A stretch of 64,000 nt of DNA from Amoebophrya sp. A120. Its lineage: Eukaryota; Sar; Dinophyceae; Syndiniales; Amoebophryaceae. This document shows positions 35,668-46,728 of this stretch, piece by piece (positions within the stretch are counted from its first letter, which is position 1; each line of letters begins with the position of its first letter). The notes beneath the pieces were generated by a model that saw nothing but the letters and a program-made list of their open reading frames with translations, searched no databases and had not been told where the DNA came from. Position numbers and translations under genes: made by a program. The stretch is from assembly GCA_905178155.1 (NCBI GenBank), contig CAJINV010000002.1:2200922-2264921 (forward strand). Direction: 5' to 3'.

Positions 35668-35728
35668 GCCCCTGAATTAATTAATTAACTTAGAAACTAA
35701 GTTTCTAAGAAAATTAATTAATTCCCGG
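35668..35728. repeat. Palindrome with AATTAATTAATT arms
   Basis: GAATTAATTAATT, then CTTAGAAACTAAGTTTCTAAG as centre, then AATTAATTAATTC. Related to the 34710 palindrome and to the 72-bp arms. Confidence 0.85.
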
Positions 35729-35961
35729 ATAACCTGTGTCCAGGGAAATAATGCCGTGGTCCGTGTGTGTATTGGATAAAGTGAGCGGCCACTGCCCTCA
35801 TGTGTGGCCCGAAATTGCCCGCGCCGTCCTCCCCTGTGGCCATGAAAATTAAACTCCCCGACCATGTATATCAAACATTTTCCGTCCCGCCGCCGTCGTC
35901 TGTCGCCGAGAATCCACATCTGCGCCGCGCTCTCCGAATCCGCTCCGACACCACATGGAGA

Positions 35962-36033
35962 CGCCGGCCCCGACACACACAGTCCGGGGACGAATTAATT
36001 AATTCTTAAACTTAAAACCCAATATTTTTACAG
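35962..36033 (-). repeat. 72-bp inverted repeat, right arm
   Basis: Perfect partner of 34393-34464. No clear target duplication was seen just outside the arms. Confidence 0.95.
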
Positions 36034-36086
36034 CCCCCATCTAAACCTCTGTCATGCCCGAAATGCTTTCCTCTGCCCGAATGCCT

Positions 36087-36149
36087 GTGCTGAGGTAGTG
36101 CTGGTGGGGATCAAGATCATGCTGATGTGAGCAACATAACAAGAACCCT
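36087..36149 (+). repeat. 57-bp dispersed direct repeat, copy 3
   Basis: Same core with a 6-bp internal duplication (GATCAAGATCA). Lies 54 bp beyond the right arm of the 72-bp inverted repeat. Confidence 0.9.
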
Positions 36150-37372
36150 CTGGAAGCGAAACACGGAAGCACGAGAAAAATGAATGGACGTCGCGGACGG
36201 CACGGCCACAGAAAGTGTCTTTCTATGAATGTACGACAACCGAAACTTCTCAAGGACACGGGCACAACTTCTGACGAATCATTTTCACCATGAAGCCGAA
36301 CGAATATGAAGTGTTGAAGCACGAATGTCATATACGAATCACGTCCGACCGATTTGCATCCGCCACTTCTTCTTCGCAGGATGGATTCAAGGAAGTCCGA
36401 CGACGTGGCACGGTCTATCAGGAATCAAGAAAAAGTAGCGAGAGGCTTTTTCAACTACTGAGGACACGAAACCGAACTTGCTTCGATGCAACACAGTGAG
36501 CTGGACCAAGCCGAAAGGAAAAGAAGACGACAAAAAGTTCTTCAAGTACTTAACTGACGGCACACGACAACGAACAAGGCGAGAACAAGTCACCAGCAGC
36601 AAGACAAATGCAGGCAAGCATGCATGACTTCAGATGGGCGCGTCGACTGATCACGCTCTGTATTCAAAGAGTTCTTTTCGACACTCTACCTCGGAGCAAC
36701 CTTTGCTTGCTAGGAAGAGTCGCAGATCAAATGCAACTGAATCCAATCCTTGAGATGCCGATAAAAAGCAAAAAAAGTTCGCGTTTAATAATTCATAAAA
36801 AAGACGGCCAATATAAGAAGTTCTAGCTCAAGAAGCGCAAGAATCTGCACGAAGAAAATCTAAATCTGATATCATTTTGCAACCTCACGGAAAAGAAAAC
36901 CAAAGGTTTATCCGACTAAAGGCTCCTGTCTCACGCCTCACTGAGGACGACACAGAGTCTGATGCAACTGAGCGAATTCGGAGTTTAGATTTCTTTGCAT
37001 GAAGTCTTACAGCCAGTTGCATTGGTAGCTTCAACTACCAGACACACAATTCAAGAAGAGAGGGCAAGGAAAGTTGGGTTGTACTTGTAGTGCCGACAAA
37101 AAAAAACCTTCAAAATCAAGAATTCACGTTCGCACATGTTTATTTGATAGTATAGCATTTAGTGTAAGAAGGCATTTGGAAGCAGGGAGCTCCACCTGCT
37201 TCAGCCTTCAAAAAAACCTGAAAATTTGGGCACGAGCTTTTAATCTAAGCCGAAAAGTTTCAATCGACCTAGGAGCACCACCAGTGGGCAGTGGAAGAAA
37301 ACGCAGGCATTACTGCATGATCTGTTGCATCACTACCCTCTGACGTGATTCATCCCCAACATCATGACGAAT

Positions 37373-40300
37373 TCACCTCCCCCCGTTGGTGTTTACCGCA
37401 GACTGCCACTTGGAGGCTTTCGTTGCAGAGGATGAACTGGAAATGTTGGAACTAGTAATCCCACTACCACTTCTATCCAAGAAAAAGACATTGTAGGTGT
37501 AACTTTCTTGGAGGATCAGCATCACAAATATCTCTGGCATGACAGCAAAAACCTGTCATGCGCAGATAGTACGCGAAAACGCCCTTTAGTGGACCCCACG
37601 ACGCATGCCAAGCATGACAGACGCAATCATCTGGCATGTTGCGCATCACAAATTTACACTAACAAGGTTTTTTTCTTGGATAACTTCTGCTCGCCCCCAC
37701 GACCCGCGGATTATACCCGGTCGTCGAGCGAAATGGGGTCGGATCCGGGACCGTCGTCCGCACGTTTTCGTTGCTTGACCGCATGGTGTATCAAATGCAA
37801 ATATGTCTGGGTCTGGAAGAGTTGGGGCTTGTCATGCACATTTTGCATGACCCGTGAGGTCTGTGATGCTGGTGCTAGCATCACAGATTTTTTGAGAGCT
37901 CCTTCTTGATGCTAATTACGCATGAGAAATGACCTCTCTGCGTGCCAAGAGTTGACTCAGACTCGTCTTGCTGCTCATGCAACGCAGACATTTTTAGAAT
38001 CCGCAGACAGCATTAAAAGTTCCACTCTTCCAGACCCAGACATATTTGCAATCCATATGGTGTCCTCCGGTGCGGCGAAATGGTCCTTCAGCTATGAAAG
38101 TGCACAACTCCCCCTCGCCCTCATTTGCGAGGGATGAACAGCATTACAAACACCAGCACACGTGGAGCCTATGCATGAGAAATTTATGCATCTCTTGTAG
38201 TAGTGGTTGGGCTTCGAAAATTTGTCATGCAAACAGTGCCACAGAGATTTTGCATTGCAAATGAGGCGGGGGAGGGAGGGTTGTGCACTCTCATATCAAC
38301 CCCGGAGACTTGACGAAAGTGGTGTTTTGTGATGTACTAGAGGAGGCTGCTGTTGTCGTAGCTGCCAGTGGCCTCGGCACGCTGGTCAAAATGTCTTCCC
38401 GCGTCACCAGTCGCGAAGACGGTGCTGCTCCGCCTTGCTGGTTATACAACTGTTGTGCCCCCGCCAGGGGTTGATGCGTTGTGCCAGCGCCGTTTGGTGT
38501 CGTCTGCAAGTGCGTTTGGTTCACGACACTAAGCTGGGGCGACATCGATGACAGGAGCGGTTGCTGTTGCTGCTGCTGCAATTGCTGTTGCATATGATTA
38601 CCGCCCAACACCGAAGGACTCGCTGCGGCGGTTTTCATGTTCGCTGCGTTTTGCATGGTGCCCCCGACGCTCATGTTTCCCAGCGCCAGTTGCTCCTGCA
38701 CAGCTGAGGAAGAGGAGGCTAACAAAGCCTGCAACTCTTTGCTCATATCCGGCATTTGGAAGGGGAGGGCGCTGTGGTCGACGGAAGTGGATGCGGGGTT
38801 CTGGCCCTGCTGTGCGGCGGGAGCTGCAGCACCTCCACCTGAAAGACGGGATATAAAATTGGATTTTTTGCAACAGGTCAAAATCATCGGTAGTCGGAGA
38901 TCTCGATCATCTGCAAACGAAAAAAAAAACCGGACAAAAACTTACGTAATACCTTGCTGATCCAACAGCCCCTCCATCCCGAGCCCCCCAAGCGCAGTCA
39001 AATCACCCCCTGGATTCGTGTTCAACAAGTTCATGGCTTCGAAGTTCAGCTGGCAGACCCCCCGCATAAAAACCCGTTTCAAGTTTGCCTGCAGGTTCTG
39101 CTTCGTCTGGTATCAAATGCAAAAATCCCTGGATGTCTGGAAGAATGCGCGATTTGTCATGCAGCTTTTCTATGACCCATGAGGTCTGGAATGCAGGACC
39201 TAGCATGACAGATTCTGTGCGATCTCTGTCATACCTATCCTGCATGAGAAATTCCCTCCCGACTTGGTCAAAACTGGACACCTTTTTGTCACCACGCAAC
39301 ACAGATTTTTGCATGCTCCAGATTTAGCATGACAAGTTGCATTCTTCCAGACCCAGACATTTTTACATGTGATATCTGGGTTTCCACGTCTAGGTCCGCC
39401 TGGAGCTTGGCCAAATCAAATGCAAAAATGTCTGGGTCTGGAAGGATCCGAACTTGTGATGCTGCGTTTGGATTCCAAAACAATCTGTATTGCATGACCA
39501 GCCAAGGGAATGCAATTTTGGCTACGCGGAGAAGGAATTTGTCATGCTGAATACGCATCGCGAAGCCCTCAAAAAGTCTGTGATGCTCGGGCACGCATCA
39601 CAGACATCATGGCCCATGCAAAACGTGCATGACAAGTCTCAGAATCTTCCAGACCCAGACATTTTTGCAGTTGATAGGCCAAATCGGTAGTCAAATTGTC
39701 CTCCTTGAGATTAGATTCTTGGATCAGTTGTTGTTTCTCGGTGTAGTGCTTTTGCTCCAGCTCTTGCTTTATCAAATGTAAAAGTGTCTGGGTCTGGAAG
39801 AGTGCGCGATTTGTCATGCAGCTTTTCCATGACCCAGGAGTTCTGGAATGCAGGACCTAGCATGACAGATTCTGTGCGATCTCTGTCATACCTATCCTGC
39901 ATGAGAAATTCCCTCCCGACTTGGTCAAAACTGGACGACTTCTGGTAATCATGCAACACAGATTTTTGCATGCTTCAGATTTAGCATGACAAGTTGCATT
40001 CTTCCAGACCCAGACATTTTTACATTTGATATGCTTTTTCAGTTCGTTCTTGTTCGTCTCCTTCGTGTACCACCACCGACGCCAGGCGAGGACCTTTTCG
40101 TAGTTTGATAAGATTAAGAGATGATTTTCATATTTCATTTTCTCTTTCATTCACTTTCACAAGGAGATCCTGCATAACAGAATGCGTCTCTCTTGGTGCG
40201 CTATATGCATGACAAAGAGAAACTTTTTTGATCTCGTCAAAATCCTATTGATAAATACCATCAACCGTTTTTCTCTCAATTTCATCGCGAAGCCGTTCTT

Positions 40301-41619
40301 GATTTTCCCGTCCTGGTTGATCTTTTTGAACACCTTCCACCCGCCGAATATTTTTGACAGTAATGACAGTTTCTCCTTGTTCTTAATCCGTTTGTTCGCG
40401 AAGAGGATGAGTTTGTTCTTGAATTTCTTCTTCTCCTCTAACTCGTGAACCAACTCCGTCTGCGCTTTCTATGCAGTGCAAAAGTAGTAGTATCGGGATA
40501 GCGCAAAAATCGCATGTTGACAGAGTTTCTCATGCTGAAAAACGAAGTTTGTTATGCAGAGTCGGGTAGGAAACTAAGTCTGTCATGCATCATTGCGATT
40601 ACTAGTACGAGTAAGATGCACCTTTTGCACTGGATACTTTCTCCAAAATGTCGATCTGCATCCGTTTCTCTGCCAACTGGTCTTCGTACTTCGTCTTTGT
40701 GTCGTCGAGGCGGGCCTGGAGATGGAGAAGTTTGGATTTGACATGATTTGTCAATGTCATGCGAAAACGAAAACCAGTATGAGACGGAATGTCTGTCATG
40801 CGGTTACGCTTTCATCTACGCATCGCAAAGTTCGGTAAAAATCACTACGCTTTATCATACCTGAAAGGCGTGATTCAGAGTTTTCTCCGCCGTGCCGTAG
40901 TCCCGCACAGCCTGTTGCTTGAAGTTCGCAACGGTCTCCGTTAGTAACGCTTCGAACTTGTTTTGAAAGCTGAACTCGCACTGTTTCCACAACGCATCTT
41001 GCTGGAGGAGCAGCTGATAGTGTTTTTTTGTTGTATCACATGCATGACAATTGTAAGTACGTTCTAAAAAGAACCCGTGGGGCTGCAATAGAAGCTAACC
41101 TCTCGTCTCGCTCTGTTTCTGCATCAAATCAAACAGAAGTAGAATGCTTGTGCTTAACACCTGTTGCGCCTGCGCAGCCGCGACCACGGCACTCTGCGAT
41201 GATTTCTGATCCGCTGATTGCTCAGCTTGTTTTCCCGACACAGTGGCTGCATCAACAGCGGTGCTCTTACAACCCGCTGCACTAGAAGAAGTCTTTTTAC
41301 TACTCGCCATCATCGCTTCTTGCACGGCGTTGTTGATCCGTTGCTGCTGAAACAGTTGGTCCGACTTGAAACTCCCCGTAGAAGATGAAACCACGACTTT
41401 GCCGTTCGGCGAGGCTTCAAATTCCTTCTCTTCCCCTTCGACCGACATCGACATGTCGCCGTTATCGCTTCCGGATGAAAACGTGTTTTTCAGCATCACC
41501 CCGCTCACCCCCATCCCCCCTTCGGGAAACAAGTTCGTCGCATCCTCGAGAGAGTTACGGAGAGAGTTCGGGACAGAGTCCCGTAAAAGCTCCGCAAGCT
41601 GGTCTGCTTGGGAGGACAT
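37373..41619 (-). CDS. Coiled-coil protein with Gln-rich C-terminus, unknown function
   Basis: Model: 41619-41100, about 41063-40861, 40715-40637, 40464-40259, about 40141-40032, 39764-39677, 39408-39375, 39105-38953, 38838-38296, 38087-38058, 37783-37683, 37468-37373 (TGA), about 720 residues. The middle is a long charged coiled coil (for example Glu-Leu-Glu-Gln-Lys-His-Tyr-Thr-Glu-Lys) with two Phe/Ala-x-x-Trp-type segments (Phe-Gly-Gly-Trp-Lys-Val-Phe-Lys-Lys; Ala-Trp-Arg-Arg-Trp-Trp) that faintly recall Sfi1/centrin-binding repeats. The C-terminal third is Gln/Ser/Ala-rich. Seven introns are introners and four or five are GT-AG. The first junction (36-nt intron) and the acceptor near 40142 are uncertain, because phase and splice signals do not agree cleanly. 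Cytoskeletal or centrosomal use is a guess. Confidence 0.68.
37474..37682. mobile_element. Introner, family D
   Basis: TIR TATCCAAGAAAAAGACATTG and complement; target duplication ACTTC exact; 209 bp. Nearly identical along its left half to 52163-52371. Confidence 0.92.
37789..38057. mobile_element. Introner, family A
   Basis: Ends TATCAAATGC / GCAATCCATA; target duplication TGGTG exact; 269 bp; coiled-coil gene. Isolates a 30-nt exon with the next element. Confidence 0.92.
38093..38295. mobile_element. Introner, family H
   Basis: TIR TATGAAAGTGCACAACTCCC and complement; flanks TCAGC/TCAAC; 203 bp; coiled-coil gene. Confidence 0.9.
38839..38952 (-). other. GT-AG intron, coiled-coil gene
   Basis: Donor GTATTACG, acceptor GTCTTTCAG, phase 1, 114 nt; frames on both sides agree. 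Confidence 0.72.
39111..39374. mobile_element. Introner, family A (GGATGTCTGG subfamily)
   Basis: Left TIR TATCAAATGCAAAAATCCC, right end ACATGTGATA; target duplication TCTGG exact; 264 bp. Interior nearly identical to 39770-40031 in the same gene. Confidence 0.92.
39414..39676. mobile_element. Introner, family A
   Basis: Left end mutated to AATCAAATGC; right end CAGTTGATA; target duplication GGCCA exact; 263 bp; coiled-coil gene. Confidence 0.9.
39770..40031. mobile_element. Introner, family A
   Basis: Ends TATCAAATGT / ACATTTGATA; target duplication TGCTT exact; 262 bp; near twin of 39111. Confidence 0.92.
40142..40258 (-). other. Probable GT-AG intron, coiled-coil gene
   Basis: Donor GTATTTATC after Leu-Met. 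The acceptor is uncertain: AG before 40141 keeps frame but lacks a good pyrimidine tract; a later AG is also in frame. Contains GCATGACA at 40207. Confidence 0.45.
40470..40636. mobile_element. Introner, family B
   Basis: Ends TATGCAGTGC / GCACTGGATA; inner TIR expanded by small repeats (AGTAGTAGTATCG); target duplication CTTTC exact; 167 bp; coiled-coil gene. Confidence 0.91.
40716..40860 (-). other. GT-AG intron, coiled-coil gene
   Basis: Donor GTATGATA, acceptor CCATCTCCAG, phase 0, 145 nt. Holds two TGTCATGC words (40755, 40794), the introner core motif. Confidence 0.8.
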
Positions 41620-42591
41620 CTTTATATAAACTCGCTTGTTTTTGAAGATGTTGCGCCCTTCAAAACTTGTGTTGCTGTAGTTCTACTTCTAGCTACTAAA
41701 GTTCTATCGAGGTGAGTGGGCGTCGTGTAGAAGGGAGATAAGAATTATGTTCGGAAACGGGATGTTGAGATGAAAGGCCACGGGGAGCTGCGGCCTCAGA
41801 AGTGGTCACTTTTGGTTTCACTGCAGGGCCGCTTTGAATTTCGTTTGATTCCCACACGACTCGACATCAAAGCATAATTTGCAGCTGGGGGCACAGCTTA
41901 TCGCTCGAAGAAGGTTTTTTGGCAATTTGCAGCACTGGAGTGTCGCAGCTTTGGATTGTGAAAATTCTCGGTTACGAAAAAAAAACGACGAAGAAGAAAA
42001 ACAAAAAACACAGATAGTGGAAGTCGTGTGCTCATCTTCACGCAGCACATTACCCGCAAAAAAGAAACTCTGACTTTCAAATCCGTCAGTTTCAGCATCG
42101 CTTTGCAAGCAGCATATGAAAATCGTGGAAACAGTTTTTTGAAAGGTTCAAACTTGTGGTGCAAAATCTTTGGATAGCCAACGTGTACTAGCGTATTGAA
42201 TTGTTCCGAGTCTGTACAAAAAGTCCCATAGGAACTACAGAAAGAGAGAGAAAGCATAGAAGTTTGTTCTTGTGTGCCCGTACACCAAAAGCAAAAAGTG
42301 ACATCATCATAGTACCGATAAGTAGTGAGTTCGAATTTGAAACGACTTCTGTTCCAACCTGTAGAGTCGGAGGAGATAGATTTTGATTTTGAAAAAAATA
42401 CAGCAGCGAAAGCTGTTCAGAAACAGTGTACATGCGACGAAACGTAAATTGGCAAAAACGACCACGAAATAAATTCTTGCGCAAAAACTGTAAAACTGTG
42501 ATTTTGAAGTCTTGAGAATTGAAGTCTGATTGCGAGGACTTGTTGGTAGCGTTTGCGTTACACGTACGCTCTTCTACGTTTCAATATTTCG
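41620..42591. other. Intergenic, coiled-coil gene to PrimPol
   Basis: About 970 bp, A/T-richer than the genes; no gene or element recognised. Confidence 0.5.
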
Positions 42592-45500
42592 TCATATTTC
42601 CTTGGCCAAATTGAGCATTTTCCTTTTCTGCTCTACCTGACGATCCACCTCGTTGTTGGCATCCTCGGCTGAGCTGTCATGCACGCCCGCCTCCCTGTCG
42701 TTCATCTTTCTAATTTTCAATTCCGCCATGTCCAGCGCCTTCTCACCATTCAAAACGGGAACTTCGGTCGGGCCGAGTTGTTTTTGTTGTTCTCCACCTG
42801 CTACAGATGTAGTTGAAGCTGCTCCTGCACTCGTAGGTGGCGTTCCTCCTGCTCCCAATTTCTCCCTTATTTCCCCTGTAATATCCCCTTGTTCGTGGTC
42901 CCTCACAACTCTGCTCTCCTGCCGGCGCCTCATCTGTTCCTCGGGACTGAGGTTTCTCTTGCTGCTTCCCTCTACTACAGCTTCCTCGTCGTCCTTAAAG
43001 CAGTACCCGGTTCGTATCACCAAATCCGGATTATCATGCTTCATCATGACCACTAACAACCCGAAACCGCTCATCCGAACCCCTTCTTTCCGTTTTGAAA
43101 CTGCTCTGTCGATCATCTCCTGTATCATTTGTAAAAACGTCCCCACACCAGAGTTGTGATGCAGATTTGCAATGGCAGAAACATTTGTAATGCGCATCTC
43201 CATGAGAGGCGTTTCTAGTCGTGTTTTGGCATTTGTAATGCTGTAACCAGGAGAAGCAGATGGATTTGTGATCCGTTTGTCCTTGCTAGCCTGGACTACA
43301 CTACGGACTGCAACTTGTGATGCGTGAGTCCCAAAACTTCTAGGTTTGTGTTGCAAAATCCCCATCTTGACTCTGGGGTGGGGATGTTTTTCAATACGAT
43401 ATCCTGGTTCTCAAAGTCATCGTGGTCCGGGTAATGTTTTCTGCTCCAGTTTTGCCAAATTTCCTGTATTTTCTCCACCTCCTGCTTACCCTTACTCGCG
43501 TTTTCGTCCACCAATGTTCCGATCACACCGACGATGCGGAACCAGCTCCAGAACTGGGCTGCGCGGATATGGATGTGTCAGGATCGAAATCGTCAATGTT
43601 GAAATGATATGGCATGCATAAAATGCGATACAGAAATTGGCTCTAAGGCAGAGGATGCACGGGAGGCAGATTATAGTCCTGGTAAGGATCAAAAGTTGGA
43701 CTGCTGACTAGCATGACAGAAGGCAGATCTTTTGCCCTAAACCGCATGACAGACTCGCTTCCAGGACCGGGAAGATTTGTCATGCACCGCCTACAAACTG
43801 TAGGTCTAACTGGTATCCGTTTTATGCATCACAAATCATTTCAACTTTGACGATTTCAATCCTGACAGTTCCATAGCGGAGCGGCGAGATGTATTGCAAC
43901 GCGATTTCTAACCGTTGGCTGGCTGAGTCGTATTGGGAAAGGTCGAGCACTTGTTGTGATCTTTTGGTGTTTAACGAGGGTTTTGAAGAGTGGTCTTGTT
44001 CCTCGTCGCTTGCAGGATCTACTGTGTAGTTGGAAGAATCCGCATCCGTAATTCCATCTGCTGCAGCACTCCCAGTGGTCGAATCTGATGCGGAGCAGGC
44101 AGAGGTACAACTAGGTGAGGCTGAAGAGCGCTCGTGGTTCAGTTCTGGTCTCGTATCACGGCTCGGTTGTAGTTGTTTCTCGGCAGGCGCTGTTGCACTG
44201 GCATTCTCTGCTGCGCCGTCAGGTGAAGAAGTGGTTGCTGTCGTGCTAATAGTGCTGCCGCTGCTGTCGCTAGTGTTTTTCGTGCTGTTGCAAACGAAAT
44301 CCTTATGAAACAACGCCAAATCATCCCCGGTATGACACAAAACATCGTGCTCCAAAGTGGAATTGTCACCATTACTCCCGCTTTTCGGCACACTCCTCCT
44401 TATCCTCCGATTCACGCTGGACATCCGGGCGATTAACTTTTCCCGGACTGGTTCATTCACCTTATCAAATGCAAAAATGTCTGGGTCTGGATAGATGCAG
44501 GTGTTTGTGATGCAGGTTTTGAATCTCCCAGAGTGTCTGGCATGCAGGACCAGCATCACAGGTGTTTCGAGAGCTTCGCGATCGCGATGCCTACCCTGCA
44601 TGAGAAAGCCGCTTTCACCATGGCCAAAAATACAAAACGAAAACTTTTGCTATTTATGCAACACAGATTTTCGTGTGATCTGAAATGCGCATCACAAGTT
44701 GCAACCTTCCAGACCCAGACATATTTGCAATGCATACACCTCTAACTGCAACAACTCCTCCGCGGTTTGCAGTTTCCAAGCGTACAATGGGTTCACATAG
44801 GAGGCGAAACACGTCGACTTGTCGTTTTTGTAGCACCAAGTACTACTAGAAGACGAGTCATCGTTGAATGTTCCTCTCACGGAGGTTCTACTTCCAGCAC
44901 AAGTACCAGCATCAGCAACTCCCACATCAGCAGCATGAGCTTGGTCGACACTGTTTGGTATCAACCTCGTTTCTGGCCGCAACTTCCCGGTTTCACTGCA
45001 CAACTTCGCGGCATACGCGGTCCGGTACAGTTGGAAGCAGCTGTAGACCTGGAAATCCACGATCTTCAATAACCTCTCCGACAACGCGTATTGGATCAAC
45101 ACCAGATACTATCGCAAGAAAAAACTGTTTCACTGTGAACTTGTGATGCAGAAAAGCGTGTTTTTCCTTGGGAGGCGCGCATGACAAATTTTCAGTGCCA
45201 TGGTGCGTATTAACAAACTTGTGACGCAGATCTTGCAAAATCATCACAGTGAAACAGTTTTTTCGTGGGATAGATACTCCTTCTGGTGCTGCTGGGATTC
45301 GAACTGTACCATCGGGAAAATGACGTGGACGGAGTATTTCTTCGGATCTTGGTTGGACAAGATCACGGGTAAAATTTCTTCCAAATTTTCTCTCCTCGCT
45401 TCGTCGAAAGCGGTGGTGTGTAAACCGAGCGTTTTGAAAACGGTTTGACTCAGTTCCCGCATCAACTCCGGGTGGAGTTTCTTCATCTCCTCCACGTTTT

Positions 45501-46728
45501 CTTTGCAGTCTATGTCGAAATACAGACACCTCGGCTGGGATTCGTCTAAAACCTCGTGGAAGTTGTGCAGCCTATGCGGGTTTGAAGCGAGGTTCACTAA
45601 CGTCTCGTGGCTGTCGACAAAGCCGTACTTTTTCATCTGGCTGTACTTCGGCGGGGGCTTTTCTTGTTTGCCGCTCAACAGCGCTGCTGTTTGTTGTTCC
45701 GAGGTGGCGGCGGATGATGATGATGATGCGCTTGAAGGGGAAGGGGATGATACTGTTGCAGAATCTACTGCCGCCGTGCTTGCAACGGACACGCTTGCTC
45801 CTGCTGAAGAGGAACCAGCAACCAACGTGCTCGCTGCAATTTTCTTCCCCCTCTTTCCCTTTGCCGGGATCAGATAGGAACTGCCCACGAGAAACCCGTT
45901 CACCTCCTTCCAGTCTGGATGGTGCGCTAACAACGAGTCCTTTTTCGGGTACCACTGGACTTCATCGTGGAAGGCGGAAAAGCCGATGTAATTCACGCGC
46001 TGGCGCAGGCCGTAGAGTTTGTTTTTGGAGTAAGCTGCGGGGCCTGTCTGTTGGAAATAATTCTTGCTAAATTGCTCTGCATACGCACTCGTGTTCTTTT
46101 CGCCCCACCGCTTACTGGAAGATGCTGCTGCTGCTGCTGCTGCCGCTGCGCCTTTCCAGTTGCTGCCCTGCGCTGCATCGCAGGAGGAGAACCCAGGTTG
46201 CGCCGCAGCAGCGGCACCCTCTTCTCCCGGCAGTAGAGGCGGTTCTTCGGGCTTTGGCGGTCTTTTGCGGAAGACATCGTACTTACCCGTTCCCGGCTGC
46301 CACTTCCATTTTTTCAGTTTCCAGTCGTAGTACCACGCGTGGCCCTTTCGTTTTTCCGCTTTGGGCTTATTGGGAGTACTACTAGATGCGGCTTTCTTTT
46401 TCGGTTCTCTTTGTTTTTCTCCTTGTCCTTCTTTCGAAGCGGCTGCCGCTTTCTTGGTCTGGGAGGGTTTTGGATCGGTAGAGGAGGATGAGGAAGTGGA
46501 TGCCTTTGTGTTGTGTCTGCTTCCGCTTGACGGTGCAGACGCTGGTAGTGCTGGCAACGCTTCGTCAGACACCGGAACAAAAAATCGTTTTTTCTGCGCA
46601 CTAGACCTCGAGGAGGACGACAGCTCTGGCTCGTCGAGGTCCAAGATCTTTGGCTTACTTCTAAAGCGCGTCTCTGGTGGTGGCGTCGGTGGAGCCGGCT
46701 GATTTGATGTTAAGTTTGACAAATTCAT
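42592..46728 (-). CDS. PRIMPOL: PrimPol-like primase-polymerase (archaeo-eukaryotic primase fold)
   Basis: Five exons, 46728-45273, 45104-44737, 44457-43876, 43562-43402 and 43117-42592, give 1,030 residues. The three active-site motifs of the archaeo-eukaryotic primase superfamily are visible in order: Tyr-Phe-Asp-Ile-Asp (D405, D407), Tyr-Ser-Val-His (S466, H468), and Val-Asp-Phe before Gln-Val-Tyr (D502). The last is followed by Gln-Leu-Tyr-Arg, matching the PrimPol-type stretch in which a Tyr or Phe precedes Arg-Leu-Tyr-Lys. PrimPol re-primes stalled forks and can extend past lesions, in nucleus and mitochondria. Human PrimPol is about 560 residues; here about 380 low-complexity residues precede the catalytic core, including a Trp/Lys-rich patch. 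A C-terminal zinc knuckle is not clear; Cys-His...His...Cys near 44330 is a candidate. The ATG overlaps the TAA of the upstream gene (TAATG). Confidence 0.85.
43123..43401. mobile_element. Introner, family F
   Basis: TIR TATCATTTGTAAAAACGTCC and complement; target duplication TCCTG exact; 279 bp; last PrimPol intron. Confidence 0.92.
43568..43875. mobile_element. Introner, family L
   Basis: TIR TATGGATGTGTCAGGATCG with complement ending CAGTTCCATA, about 40 bp long; target duplication GCGGA exact; 308 bp; PrimPol intron. Only copy of its family here. Confidence 0.91.
44463..44736. mobile_element. Introner, family A; the only one able to take GT-AG borders
   Basis: Ends TATCAAATGC / GCAATGCATA; target duplication CACCT (sense AGGTG); 274 bp. 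Sliding by two bases gives an intron GTG...ATAAG. PrimPol gene. Confidence 0.92.
45110..45272. mobile_element. Introner, family C (short)
   Basis: TIR TATCGCAAGAAAAAACTGTT and complement; target duplication GATAC exact; 163 bp against about 240 for the other C copies. PrimPol gene, between primase motifs II and III. Confidence 0.92.

Larger units (their letters stand above)
32432..37372. other. Gene-free, repeat-rich block of 4.9 kb
   Basis: Between the Cys-rich gene and the stop of the coiled-coil gene. It holds the three 57-bp repeats, GC-rich DNA (32710-34390) with GGCGTTTGAAGTTGG twice near 33720-33770, the 72-bp inverted-repeat block and about 1.2 kb of ordinary composition (36150-37370) in which I see no gene. 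Confidence 0.7.

Noticed and set aside
34817-35680. Long frames through the alternating GC tracts
   Set aside because: Repetitive Arg/Ala/Cys translations in several frames; explained by the GC repeats.
41014-41063. First junction of the coiled-coil gene using the better-looking acceptor at 41014
   Set aside because: It breaks frame with the only GT donor at 41099; the in-frame alternative needs a 36-nt intron, so the junction is left uncertain.
42674-42683. TGTCATGC word in the last PrimPol exon as a possible hidden introner
   Set aside because: No TIRs or target duplication around it; a single chance match.
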